From: Alishewanella agri BL06 | GTDB lineage: Bacteria; Pseudomonadota; Gammaproteobacteria; Enterobacterales; Alteromonadaceae | Assembly: GCF_000272005.1 (NCBI RefSeq) | Contig: NZ_AKKU01000009.1 | Span: 9,335 to 73,334 of the forward strand | Length of the DNA: 64,000 nucleotides | Direction: 5' to 3' | Shown here: one piece after another, positions 18,276-25,920 of the stretch | How positions within the stretch are numbered: the first letter of the stretch is position 1 | How the letters are laid out: the number at the start of each line of letters is the position of its first letter | Translations under genes and position numbers: made by a program | The notes under the pieces: generated by a model | What the model saw: the letters and a program-made list of their open reading frames with translations, nothing else | What the model was told of the DNA's origin: nothing | The model's database searches: none

Positions 18276-19414
18276 CAGGCGTTAGCTACCGGCCTTTCAG
18301 CCGCTTGTGCATGCTGTTTCAGCACCGGGGCAGCATACATTTGTGTTAAAAACGGCTGCGACTCCGGCGGTAACGCATCCAGCCTTTGTTGCCAGCTTGC
18401 CTGCTGTGCGGCATCGGCTTTGGCGCTGTCACCTGCGGCCAGATAATTAACCGGAAACAGTTTATAGTTTTGCCAGATCTGCTGATCAATCATCGCGGCC
18501 AGCGCGTCAGCATCCGCCGGAATATCAGTTAACGGTTTAGCGAAAGCAACATGCACCCGGCCTTTAAAGCCGACAATGCCTTTGATAATGGCATCGATAT
18601 CTTCAAACTCGCCTTTTTGGTAATTACCATGCTGCTGTTTGTGAGAAAGTTCTCTGGCTTTATCCTGATCGCAGGGATCTAACTCATACGATAAACAGAC
18701 CGGCACGATATTCAGGTGGCGCATATAGTCAGCAAAGCTGTCACCGCGCTTTTTGCCTTCCATATAAAACATTTTCAGAATTGCCGGATCGGTTTCATCA
18801 TTGCCATCTTTGGCGCGGCCTTCTTTTTGCGCGATCCAGATAGATTGCTGTTCATCCAGCGAATGGCGGATATAGGCCGAGAGTTGCGACAGGTTTTTCA
18901 GCATTTCCCGCGGCCCTTTGGCGCCACGTTTGACGATAAAGCTTTTATTCAGCTTCATCAGCTCGGTCGCACAGGCTTTACGCAGCAGGTTATCGCCAAT
19001 GGCGATCCGTACCGTATCAAAGCCATGCTTATGCAAACACCAGTTAACCAGCGCCGGATCCATCGCAATATCGCGATGATTGGAGATAAACAGATACGCC
19101 TGACCAGGCTTTAAATGTTCTATCCCGCTAAAGGTCATGGCGGTAGTCGAGGTTTTTAGCATCCGCTCCATAAAGGCGGCAACCTGCAGCTGCACCTGCG
19201 CAATGGAGCGCAGCTTGGCCCATTTGCGTTTGAGGAAAAACTTGACCGCCGGCGCAAGCAACCAGCCAAAACTACCGGCCAGATGCGGAAAGCGGTAATG
19301 CAAAATGGCAGCAATAAATTCCTGATCGGCAATCAGCCGGCCAATAGCGGCTTGAACTTCATGGTCATGATAAGGCCGGATATCGGCAAAAGGATCGTTC
19401 TGGATGTCGCTCAC
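18275..19414 (-). CDS. PlsC-like 1-acylglycerol-3-phosphate acyltransferase
   Basis: A 379-residue member of the glycerolipid acyltransferase family, longer than E. coli PlsC. The catalytic NHxxxxD motif is NHRDIAMD near residue 130, and the substrate-binding EGR motif is KEGRAKDG near 205. The N-terminal region has amphipathic and hydrophobic segments compatible with a membrane surface location. First gene of the minus-strand run that ends with DUF349. The divergent 19415-19591 segment holds its promoter and that of the tRNA. Confidence 0.88.
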   Translation of the reverse strand: MSDIQNDPFADIRPYHDHEVQAAIGRLIADQEFIAAILHYRFPHLAGSFGWLLAPAVKFFLKRKWAKLRSIAQVQLQVAAFMERMLKTSTTAMTFSGIEHLKPGQAYLFISNHRDIAMDPALVNWCLHKHGFDTVRIAIGDNLLRKACATELMKLNKSFIVKRGAKGPREMLKNLSQLSAYIRHSLDEQQSIWIAQKEGRAKDGNDETDPAILKMFYMEGKKRGDSFADYMRHLNIVPVCLSYELDPCDQDKARELSHKQQHGNYQKGEFEDIDAIIKGIVGFKGRVHVAFAKPLTDIPADADALAAMIDQQIWQNYKLFPVNYLAAGDSAKADAAQQASWQQRLDALPPESQPFLTQMYAAPVLKQHAQAAERPVANA

Positions 19415-19459
19415 AAGCTTACAACACTGCTAATTATTATAAAGAGGCGTATTCTACTC

Positions 19460-19502
19460 TTTCAGACAGAATTCGCCAGCACTGCAATAACTTTGTCTGA
19501 AA
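19460..19502. repeat. Inverted repeat upstream of the acyltransferase
   Basis: Arms TTTCAGACA and TGTCTGAAA, 9 bp perfect, 25-base spacer, 46 bases upstream of the acyltransferase start. It could be a regulator site for that operon; no known regulator is recognised. Confidence 0.4.
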
Positions 19503-19552
19503 CATCGGAGCAGCAAGGCTGGGCAAAAAAGCTGCAGTTACACAAAAGCGCA

Positions 19553-19580
19553 TTGCATTTCATACCGAAATCATTATGAT
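19553..19580 (+). promoter_or_regulatory. Sigma-70-like promoter of tRNA-Pro
   Basis: TTGCAT (-35) and TATGAT (-10) with a 16-base spacer, ending 12 bases before the mature tRNA 5' end. The CCCTACG after the -10 box is a G/C-rich start region as in stringently controlled tRNA promoters. Confidence 0.6.
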
Positions 19581-19591
19581 ACGCCCTACGT

Positions 19592-19668
19592 CGGTACGTA
19601 GCGCAGCTTGGTAGCGCACTGTCATGGGGTGTCAGGGGTCGTGGGTTCAAATCCCGCCGTACCGACCA
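19592..19668 (+). tRNA. proL: tRNA-Pro (anticodon GGG)
   Basis: A 77-base cloverleaf with encoded CCA. The acceptor arms CGGTACG and CGTACCG pair, the D arm is GCGC-AGCTTGGTA-GCGC, and the T loop contains GTTCAAATC. The anticodon loop ATGGGGT gives GGG after U33. The U-U mismatch in the anticodon stem is also found in E. coli proL, which this closely resembles. It reads CCC and CCU codons. Confidence 0.95.
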
Positions 19669-19676
19669 TTTAAAGG

Positions 19677-19699
19677 CCTGTTGTAAAACAGGTTTTTTT
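19677..19699 (+). terminator. Terminator of tRNA-Pro
   Basis: CCTGTT / AACAGG stem with a 4-base loop followed by seven T residues, eight bases after the tRNA. The 294 bases from here to sodA contain its promoter and no gene. Confidence 0.85.
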
Positions 19700-19993
19700 G
19701 TTTCTAAATACTGTAGACGTCCAGACCGCCCCAAATACACCCCAATATACAGTATTCCGGTTTAAGCGCATTCCAGCGGCAGTTTTCTGGCAAATAACGT
19801 CTCTGCACTTTCTCAATCAGGCTACTGTAAATCGCAGTAACCAAGGTATGTCCGTTAATTTCCTGTATAAAGAAAGTCAAACTAATCCCAATTCGGTTTA
19901 TGGTCGTATTTTAATTTGAACTCAACGAGTTGAACACGGTCTGAACCGCTTTGATGGCTGTTTTGTTCGCCTTTTTTCTTTCAAGGAGTCTGT

Positions 19994-20686
19994 ATGTTGA
20001 AATCTACCCTGCTGAAATCTGTTAGCACTGCTGCCTTATTATTGGCCTCGTTATCCGCCTTTGCTACCCCTTTTACCCAGGCCCCCCTGCCTTATGCGGC
20101 CAATGCGCTGGAGCCGGTAATTGATGCCAAGACCATGGAAATTCACCATGGCCGTCATCATTTGGCGTATGTGAATAACCTCAATGCGCAGGTCGAAAAT
20201 TTTCCAAAGCTGGCAGAGCTGAGCCTAGAGCAGATGATGCAGCAGATGTCGTCTTTTAATGCAGCGGTGCGTAATAATGGTGGTGGACATTATAACCATC
20301 AGCTGTTTTGGCAGTTAATGGCGCCGGTTGGTCAGGGCGGCGCACCTTCAGTTGCCTTAACTGCAGCTATTGAACGTGACTTTGGCTCATTGGATGCAAT
20401 GAAAACTGCCTTTAATCAGGCAGCGGCCAGCCGCTTTGGCTCGGGTTGGGCCTGGGTAATTGTGAATAAAGACGGTAAGTTACAGGTAACGTCAACCGCA
20501 AATCAGGACAACCCGCTGATGGATGTCGTTGAGGAGCGCGGCGCGCCGATTCTGGCGCTGGATGTGTGGGAGCATGCCTATTACCTGGCCTATCAGAATC
20601 GCCGTGGTGATTACAGTCAGGCCTGGTGGCAGTTAGTTAACTGGCATAAAGTGAATCAGTTGTTCGAGCAAGCCAGCACTAAGTAA
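19994..20686 (+). CDS. sodA: Exported Mn-type superoxide dismutase
   Basis: A 230-residue Fe/Mn superoxide dismutase with an N-terminal signal peptide (hydrophobic TAALLLASLSAF, cleavage after AFA near residue 24), so it should act in the periplasm, unlike most family members. Metal ligands are the His of EIHHGRHH, His of NHQLFW, and Asp and His of DVWEHAYY. Gly in NGGGHYNHQLFW and Gln in TANQDNPLM mark the Mn or cambialistic subtype rather than Fe. ATG start with AAGGAG seven bases upstream. The gene ends in a good terminator. Confidence 0.93.
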   Translation: MLKSTLLKSVSTAALLLASLSAFATPFTQAPLPYAANALEPVIDAKTMEIHHGRHHLAYVNNLNAQVENFPKLAELSLEQMMQQMSSFNAAVRNNGGGHYNHQLFWQLMAPVGQGGAPSVALTAAIERDFGSLDAMKTAFNQAAASRFGSGWAWVIVNKDGKLQVTSTANQDNPLMDVVEERGAPILALDVWEHAYYLAYQNRRGDYSQAWWQLVNWHKVNQLFEQASTK

Positions 20687-20701
20687 CAGCCAAGCAAAGT
20701 T

Positions 20702-20808
20702 GCATTGCCAAAGGCCGCCGTGCTTTGTACACTGCGGCCTTTTCGTATCTGACTAAAAGAGCATCTGATGGCACTTAAAGCCACTGTTTACAAAGTTCAG
20801 CTGCAAAT
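20702..20808 (+). repeat. 107-bp direct repeat, left copy
   Basis: Matches 22965-23071 over 107 bases with only two mismatches, both in the loop of the sodA terminator. It carries the terminator and the yaeQ ribosome-binding region plus the first 13 codons. Outside these limits the sequences diverge at once. The two copies are direct and 2263 bases apart. Confidence 0.95.
20711..20744 (+). terminator. sodA terminator
   Basis: Stem AAGGCCGC / GCGGCCTT with a 15-base loop followed by TTTT-type tract. A duplicate with two loop changes lies at 22974-23007 as part of the direct repeat. Confidence 0.8.
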
Positions 20809-20839
20809 AGTTAGGCTCTGCACTGCCCTTGCAGCTTAG
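20768..20839 (+). pseudogene. yaeQ: Truncated 5' copy of yaeQ
   Basis: Starts with the same 13 codons as intact yaeQ (MALKATVYKVQLQ), then diverges at ATAGTTAGG and stops at TAG 20837-20839. It is the stump left on the left side of the inserted segment. Between it and the lipoprotein gene (20840-20960) I see nothing coding. Confidence 0.85.
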
Positions 20840-20960
20840 TAAAAACCTCTGCTACAGCAGCTGCTAAGTCGGGTATCTTAAGTGCAGGTTATTAGCCCTG
20901 AGATTGCGCCGTAAAAGAAAGTAACCAAGGGGCCGGCTTACTCGGCATCAGCTACGCTAA

Positions 20961-21860
20961 TTATAATGCTATACGACCAAGGCTAGCCCCGCCCAGTAGG
21001 CTTGCTTCACTGGTTAGCAGCAGATCACCCTGATGCCACAGAATGGCCTCCCATTGCCGCGTGGGTCGAATACTATGATACTGTCCCAATTCCCATTGTG
21101 GCGTATTATTAACAATAGGAAGCTGCCAAATAAAAGCAGCCACATTCAAAAACCCTAATCGATAGCCGACTAACGCCAGGCGTTCGGTGTCAGGGTCAAA
21201 ATCGGCGCCAGTGATTAAACCATTTGTAAAAAACCGCTCACTACTGACCACTTCCTGAACTGCTGTGGTTTTATCTAGCCGGTATAACCGGGTATGACGA
21301 TCTTGCCAGTTTTTAGTAAACAGCCACAGTTCATCACCCACCACCGTCAGCGCTTCGCAATCATCGTTATGGGCATGCGGACGGGTTGACGGCTCGGTAT
21401 CTGCCAGCCGAAACATGATTCTTTTCGCAACCACTTCGGCGCCGTCCTCAGCCTGTTCCAAATCTTGCCAGGCTACTTTATAAATTTGCATCCAGCTGCG
21501 ATCACCGATATTGTTACCGCAATCAGCGATATACAACCAGTCGCTATCCTGTGCCAATGCTTCCCAATCGTAATTTGCCGCATTTTTAATATGCACCCGT
21601 CGGCTAATCGCATCGCCAGCCTCGGATAACTGATACAAGGTAGCGGCATGGCCGCTGTCGTTATGTGTCCATAACCTACCATCACGCATTGCCAGGCCCG
21701 ATGATTCATCAACCTCAGTTGGTAACGTAGCTAATAAGGTCACATTTAAAGCACTGGATTCGGCTAACGGATAATGAGGGCTGGCAGGCGATAACGAACA
21801 ACTGGTGAGTAAAAACACAGCATAGATCAAAACAAAACTAATCCGTTTACAACCAGCCAT
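20961..21860 (-). CDS. Putative lipoprotein, beta-propeller-like
   Basis: A 299-residue protein with a lipoprotein signal peptide: hydrophobic FVLIYAVFLL then the lipobox LTSC (Cys near residue 21), followed by Ser rather than Asp, so outer-membrane sorting is likely. The mature part has repeating DSSGLAMRDGRLWTHNDSG, DWEALAQDSDWLYIADCGNN and HNDDCEALTVVGDELW blocks, the look of a beta-propeller resembling SdiA-regulated or phytase-like folds. No family name can be given safely. It is the first gene of the segment between the 107-bp repeats. Role unknown. Confidence 0.7.
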   Translation of the reverse strand: MAGCKRISFVLIYAVFLLTSCSLSPASPHYPLAESSALNVTLLATLPTEVDESSGLAMRDGRLWTHNDSGHAATLYQLSEAGDAISRRVHIKNAANYDWEALAQDSDWLYIADCGNNIGDRSWMQIYKVAWQDLEQAEDGAEVVAKRIMFRLADTEPSTRPHAHNDDCEALTVVGDELWLFTKNWQDRHTRLYRLDKTTAVQEVVSSERFFTNGLITGADFDPDTERLALVGYRLGFLNVAAFIWQLPIVNNTPQWELGQYHSIRPTRQWEAILWHQGDLLLTSEASLLGGASLGRIAL

Positions 21861-21983
21861 AATCAGCGCTTGCCTCCTTAACCAATGCGGGAACTAACAA
21901 AGAAACCGAACAACGCCGAAGGTTACACCGCCAACGAAAATTACACCACCACCCAACACCACAACAAAAAATACCACCGCTTC

Positions 21984-22012
21984 CGACTCCGGCATGATTA
22001 CGTACCAGAGTC
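21984..22012 (+). repeat. Palindromic repeat copy 7 (decayed)
   Basis: CGACTCCGG on the left and CCAGAGTC on the right with a 10-12 base centre, followed by GGCCTTCGATGC, which resembles the tail of copies 1-4. Degenerate, and inside the inserted segment upstream of the lipoprotein gene. Confidence 0.55.
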
Positions 22013-22056
22013 AGGCCTTCGATGCTGAATTTAGCTGAAATTTTATGGCTTTGCGG

Positions 22057-22551
22057 TTAAAAGGAATTACTAGGAAGCAGATTGCGTTGTTCCAGCGCCG
22101 AAATCAATTGCATCGCAAAATTTTCTAACAACGGCGTAAAGTTAGCTGCGCTATTAAGTGCATCAGCCAATAGCTGCAAGTCTTCTATATATTCATGCAC
22201 CATTTTGTTTCGCAGTTGCCGGGCCAATAACCAATTTTCAGCAGATTCTAACCAACCAAAACGCTCCGCCTTGTTTAGATTATCCAAGACCGGGCCCTTG
22301 TGCTCACCCAATGCAGCCAAGGTAGCCGGCAACAACTTATCACCAAGGTTGTCTTGTAACCTGGCAAAACGGCTGGCAAAAGCATCAAGTTGTTCGGAAA
22401 ACGATGGATCAGTATCCAGTTGCTGCAAACGCTCGGGTGTGAGTGGCGCATTAAATAAGCGTTGCAAGGTCACTGCGAGTTGTTTCCGCTCCTTGTCGAT
22501 AACACGAATTAGAAAAGCCAGGCGTAACTGTTCATCAGATAGTGTGGTCAT
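22057..22551 (-). CDS. HEPN-domain toxin (HepT-like), module 1
   Basis: A 164-residue all-helical protein carrying the HEPN RNase motif Rx4HxY as RNKMVHEY near residue 113. In the MNT/HEPN (type VII) toxin-antitoxin family such proteins are RNases that are silenced when the partner nucleotidyltransferase AMPylates the motif tyrosine. Its ATG overlaps the stop of the nucleotidyltransferase gene (ATGA), so the two are coupled. Order here is antitoxin then toxin. Little identity to the HepT of module 2 is apparent. Confidence 0.82.
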   Translation of the reverse strand: MTTLSDEQLRLAFLIRVIDKERKQLAVTLQRLFNAPLTPERLQQLDTDPSFSEQLDAFASRFARLQDNLGDKLLPATLAALGEHKGPVLDNLNKAERFGWLESAENWLLARQLRNKMVHEYIEDLQLLADALNSAANFTPLLENFAMQLISALEQRNLLPSNSF

Positions 22552-22844
22552 AGCGGTATACCCTTTGCCGCAATCTGGTGAATTGCTGAGCGTTGCAAAT
22601 TTGGCGCTTGTAATAACACATCAATTTTTTGTATGCCGATACGCTGTATTATTTTAGCTTCCAGGCGGGCAGCAACTAAAGCCGGCTGACTGATTTCATT
22701 AGTGCTGCTTACCAGTAAGTCAATATCCCCGCCCCGGAGGTCATCGCGTTGCCGCGAACCAAATAACGTCACTGTCGCCTGACTGCCAAGCTCTGCAGAT
22801 ACCACGGCTTTAATTTGCATAATTTGTTGTTCAGTCAAACGCAT
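22548..22844 (-). CDS. MNT nucleotidyltransferase antitoxin, module 1
   Basis: A 98-residue minimal nucleotidyltransferase. The active-site motif is LFGSRQRDDLRGGDIDLLV (GSx10DxD), with both carboxylates present. The family transfers AMP to a tyrosine of the HEPN partner. I place the start at the ATG at 22844, behind GGAG; an in-frame TTG at 22859 is less likely. It lies 120 bases from the right copy of the 107-bp repeat, so the module was imported with the segment. Confidence 0.82.
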   Translation of the reverse strand: MRLTEQQIMQIKAVVSAELGSQATVTLFGSRQRDDLRGGDIDLLVSSTNEISQPALVAARLEAKIIQRIGIQKIDVLLQAPNLQRSAIHQIAAKGIPL

Positions 22845-22964
22845 AGTGCCCCACTCCAAGAGGTTTTAGTATATACCAAAGCGAAGGAGGAACAACCATT
22901 TGGGGCAGATTACATAACAACTCCCCAAAGCGCATCAGGTTGAATGACTAAAGCACCACTGAGC

Positions 22965-23071
22965 GCATTGCCAAAGGCCGCTCTGCTTTGTACACTGCGG
23001 CCTTTTCGTATCTGACTAAAAGAGCATCTGATGGCACTTAAAGCCACTGTTTACAAAGTTCAGCTGCAAAT
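22965..23071 (+). repeat. 107-bp direct repeat, right copy
   Basis: The copy that leads into intact yaeQ. Two mismatches to 20702-20808. It includes a working terminator hairpin (22974-23007), but here no gene precedes it in the plus direction, which shows it is a duplicate of the end of sodA. Confidence 0.95.
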
Positions 23072-23582
23072 TGCTGATATGGATCGGCATTATTATGCAG
23101 ACCACAGCCTGACGCTGGCGCAGCACCCGTCGGAAAATAACGAGCGGATGATGGTGCGCTTACTGGCTTTTGCACTGAATGCCAGTAACACCCTGCAATT
23201 TACCAAGGGGCTAAGCAGTGAAAGCGACGAGGCAGAGCTATGGGATCTGGCGCTGGATGGTACCGTTAACCTCTGGGTCGAATTTGGTCAGGCCGATGAA
23301 AAATGGCTGAAAAAGGCCTGTAGCCGGGCAAAACAGGTGCACTTATATTGCTATGGTGGCCGGGTGGTACCGATTTGGTGGCAGGCGAATCAAAGTGCGC
23401 TAAGCCGCTATCAGCAACTATCAATTTGGGACATTTCGGAGCAAAGTGTGCAGCAGATGGCCACGTTGGTACAGCGCAGTATGAACCTGCAATGTAATAT
23501 CAGCGAAGGCCAAATCTGGCTATCAGATGACAGCCAGAGTGTGCTGATTGAGCCCGTGCTGTTAAAAGCCGCCAGCCGCTAA
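23031..23582 (+). CDS. yaeQ: YaeQ-family protein
   Basis: A 183-residue YaeQ protein, full length. The family has a PD-(D/E)xK nuclease-like fold; E. coli YaeQ was first noticed as a suppressor linked to RfaH, and its molecular role is unsettled. The start MALKATVYKVQLQIADMDRHYY and the SENNERMMVRLLAFALNA block identify it. Its first 13 codons and upstream region are duplicated at 20702-20808. Confidence 0.93.
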   Translation: MALKATVYKVQLQIADMDRHYYADHSLTLAQHPSENNERMMVRLLAFALNASNTLQFTKGLSSESDEAELWDLALDGTVNLWVEFGQADEKWLKKACSRAKQVHLYCYGGRVVPIWWQANQSALSRYQQLSIWDISEQSVQQMATLVQRSMNLQCNISEGQIWLSDDSQSVLIEPVLLKAASR

Positions 23583-23682
23583 GCCCGGTATTTTTCCTGA
23601 ATATGCAACTGTGAGCTAACTGGCGATAACCCTGTTATTCTGATACGCTCTTGTTATATCAAAACTTATTTTATTCAGACTG

Positions 23683-24081
23683 ATGACTAACTCTGAGCCG
23701 ACAATATCTCGAATTACGCAGCTCGCAAAACAAAACGCGGATATTGGGGCTATCTGGTTATATGGCTCAAGAGTACAAGGACGAGCCAGGCCAGACAGTG
23801 ATTATGATCTCGCTGTTGCTTTTAATGATTTCGCACTCGATAACTTAGCGCGCTACAATCGTCCCCACTGTCTGGCACTTGATTGGGCCGCAGAGCTCGC
23901 CCTGTCTGAAGCCAAAATATCTATCGTCGATATCAACCAGGCGCCGATTTATCTGGCGTATCAGATTATTGATACCGGACAACTGATATATAGCGATGGT
24001 AGTGCAAGAGCATGGCAAGAAATAACGCGGATTAATAGCTTATTTGAGTATCAACAAAGAGAAGCAAGTCATGAGGTTTAA
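23683..24081 (+). CDS. mntA: MNT nucleotidyltransferase antitoxin (MntA-like), module 2
   Basis: A 132-residue MNT protein with the motif YGSRVQGRARPDSDYDLAVAF (GSx10DxD) near residues 28-47 and a late conserved acidic stretch (SIVDIN) typical of the larger MntA type. It should AMPylate the HepT partner encoded next. Its last 11 bases overlap the start of that gene. No clear ribosome-binding site precedes its ATG, so leaderless or weak translation is possible. Confidence 0.83.
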   Translation: MTNSEPTISRITQLAKQNADIGAIWLYGSRVQGRARPDSDYDLAVAFNDFALDNLARYNRPHCLALDWAAELALSEAKISIVDINQAPIYLAYQIIDTGQLIYSDGSARAWQEITRINSLFEYQQREASHEV

Positions 24082-24502
24082 AGATGCCGGCTTAAAGCTT
24101 TATTTAACTGAAGCCGCCAAACATAAACAAGACTACTGCCAACAATTAGATGAATTGCGTGCAGACTTAGCCCTGGGGGAACTACGCCGGCGTGACTACC
24201 TGGCTATAGAACGTTTATTACAACTGCTAACAGAATTGAGTATTGGCCTAGCCAAGCATTGTTTAAAAAGATATCAGCAACACAGCTCTGTCGACGCCTA
24301 TCAAACTTTCTCACAGCTACATCAGCACGGCATGATTACGGCTGACGAGTTGTCAGAATGGCGCCAGATTATTGGTATGCGAAACGGGTTAGTACACGAT
24401 TACTTAAATATTGATGTCAACATTGTGCGTTTGATTGTGGCGCAAGGGCGTTATCACACCCTTGCAGACTTTTGTGACAAAGCAATCCGATTTTTACGAT
24501 AA
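24071..24502 (+). CDS. hepT: HepT-like HEPN RNase toxin (DUF86), module 2
   Basis: A 143-residue helical DUF86/HepT protein. The Rx4HxY motif is RNGLVHDY near residue 117, the classical HepT form. I start it at ATG 24071, behind AGAGAAG inside mntA; the in-frame TTG at 24044 is less likely. Similar MntA/HepT pairs are characterised in Shewanella oneidensis, where HepT cleaves tRNA ends and is neutralised by AMPylation of the motif tyrosine. The pair lies directly after yaeQ. Confidence 0.83.
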   Translation: MRFKDAGLKLYLTEAAKHKQDYCQQLDELRADLALGELRRRDYLAIERLLQLLTELSIGLAKHCLKRYQQHSSVDAYQTFSQLHQHGMITADELSEWRQIIGMRNGLVHDYLNIDVNIVRLIVAQGRYHTLADFCDKAIRFLR

Positions 24503-24544
24503 TGCTATTGTTAACGTATACACCGAATATCGTTATCTTCTGAC

Positions 24545-25120
24545 TCAGGCTAGCCGCGGATCTGATACTGCGGCGCCAGCTTGTTGTCGATTGGCGGCAT
24601 GAAACGCAAGCAAGGCCGGATAATCTTCCAGATCCAATAATTCGCGGAATATCACCCAGTCCAGTAAGCAATACAGTGCCATCGCCGGATACTGCCAGTT
24701 GGCAAACTCCTGATTAGCGGCCTGCTGCTCCAGCACAAACATTGAGGCGGCAATACGCTCTTTTTGCGCATTAAAGAACAGCCGATCTTCATCGGTATTC
24801 AGACCGCTGCGGGTACATAAAAATAGCGAGACCAGCGAATCATTGACTGCATTAATCAGCGTTAGCTGATTTTCCTGATACCAACTCAGTGGCGCCAGGT
24901 CCATTTTCGCCGCCAGATAACGGTAGATCACATTAGAATCGAAGATAATTTCGTCGTTATCCTGCAACATCGGGATCTTTAGCGTTGGGTTCAGCGCCAA
25001 TAACTTCTGCCGATCCGCCTCGGCAAAAATATTCATATTGATAAACTGATGCGCCGTATCGGCCAGCAACAGCCGGATCCGCCGGACATAGGGTGAAGTC
25101 TGAGAACCATATAATTGCAT
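24545..25120 (-). CDS. Glutathione S-transferase family protein
   Basis: A 191-residue GST-like protein. The N-terminal thioredoxin-fold domain starts MQLYGSQTSPYVRRIRL, which holds the active-site serine region, and has the cis-proline segment KIPMLQDND near 50. The C-terminal half is the all-helical GST domain. Start at 25120 behind GGGAG. Substrate unknown. It is convergent with the hepT gene. Confidence 0.87.
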   Translation of the reverse strand: MQLYGSQTSPYVRRIRLLLADTAHQFINMNIFAEADRQKLLALNPTLKIPMLQDNDEIIFDSNVIYRYLAAKMDLAPLSWYQENQLTLINAVNDSLVSLFLCTRSGLNTDEDRLFFNAQKERIAASMFVLEQQAANQEFANWQYPAMALYCLLDWVIFRELLDLEDYPALLAFHAANRQQAGAAVSDPRLA

Positions 25121-25276
25121 CGCTGTATCTCCCTCGCTATCAAAGTGTGCTAACAAAATGCTCGTCTGTTATCGACAAACCAACTAAAGATGGAAAAAAG
25201 CCGCCGGCGGCATTGCCAAGCTATGCAGCTTTATTGCATAATCATCCCGCTTCATTTTGCTTTATATAAGCTTGCT

Positions 25277-25307
25277 GCCCACGTTTTTGCGTGGGCTTTT
25301 TCTTTTT
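25277..25307 (+). terminator. Orphan plus-strand terminator
   Basis: GCCCACG / CGTGGGC stem with a 6-base loop followed by TTTTTCTTTTT. It points along the plus strand, but both flanking genes (GST and dcd) are on the minus strand. It may end a short RNA from the 25140-25280 interval or block antisense transcription into dcd. Confidence 0.75.
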
Positions 25308-25321
25308 AGCGCGGTCGATTG

Positions 25322-25918
25322 TTACAACGCTGTCTTGTCATCCTGACTAATACGACTGGCCACCGCCCCGCTCTGCTCTTTATATTTGGCATCGCTGCGC
25401 TTGTTGTACGGTTTATCCGCAGGGCCCGTCATCAATTCAAAATTCAGGGCGCCAATTTTCATATTAGGTCGAAGCGCCAACGGTAACTTACCACTGTTAA
25501 AAAACTCCAGTACGATATTACCCGACCAGCCCGGATCAATGCGATGCGCGGTCACATGCACCATTAAGCCTAAACGGGCTAAAGACGAGCGCCCATCCAG
25601 CCAGCCGACGATATCCGCCGGCAGCGTTACCGACTCCAGCGTAATACCCAGCGCCAGCTCGGCCGGGTGCAAAATAAAGACACCATCGTCCTCCAGTACA
25701 ATTTCATCGCTCATTACCGCATTTAAGGCGGCATCGACTTCAGCACGGGGGCCACTTAAATCGATAAAGGGCGCGGTATGCGCCTGAAATACCCGAAATT
25801 TATGGCCAAGCCGAATATCAACACTAACGCCACTAATCATTTCGGCATCCGGTGCCGGACTGATGCGGATTTTTCCCTCGGCCAGGTAGGCGGCTATATC
25901 ACGGTCACATAATCTCAT
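25322..25918 (-). CDS. dcd: dCTP deaminase
   Basis: A 198-residue dCTP deaminase that makes dUTP from dCTP for thymidylate synthesis. Motifs GVSVDIRLG (about 30-38), [17 protein letters not shown] (about 105-121, with the conserved GRSSLARLG) and the C-terminal lid region are present. The protein forms trimers in the dUTPase superfamily. It starts two bases after the apbC stop, so they form a two-gene unit. Confidence 0.96.
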   Translation of the reverse strand: MRLCDRDIAAYLAEGKIRISPAPDAEMISGVSVDIRLGHKFRVFQAHTAPFIDLSGPRAEVDAALNAVMSDEIVLEDDGVFILHPAELALGITLESVTLPADIVGWLDGRSSLARLGLMVHVTAHRIDPGWSGNIVLEFFNSGKLPLALRPNMKIGALNFELMTGPADKPYNKRSDAKYKEQSGAVASRISQDDKTAL

Positions 25919-25920
25919 TA

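Noticed and set aside
19462-19740. 92-codon minus-strand ORF with RRDLNPRPLTPHDSA
   Set aside because: It is the reverse reading of tRNA-Pro and its flanks, a familiar false gene.
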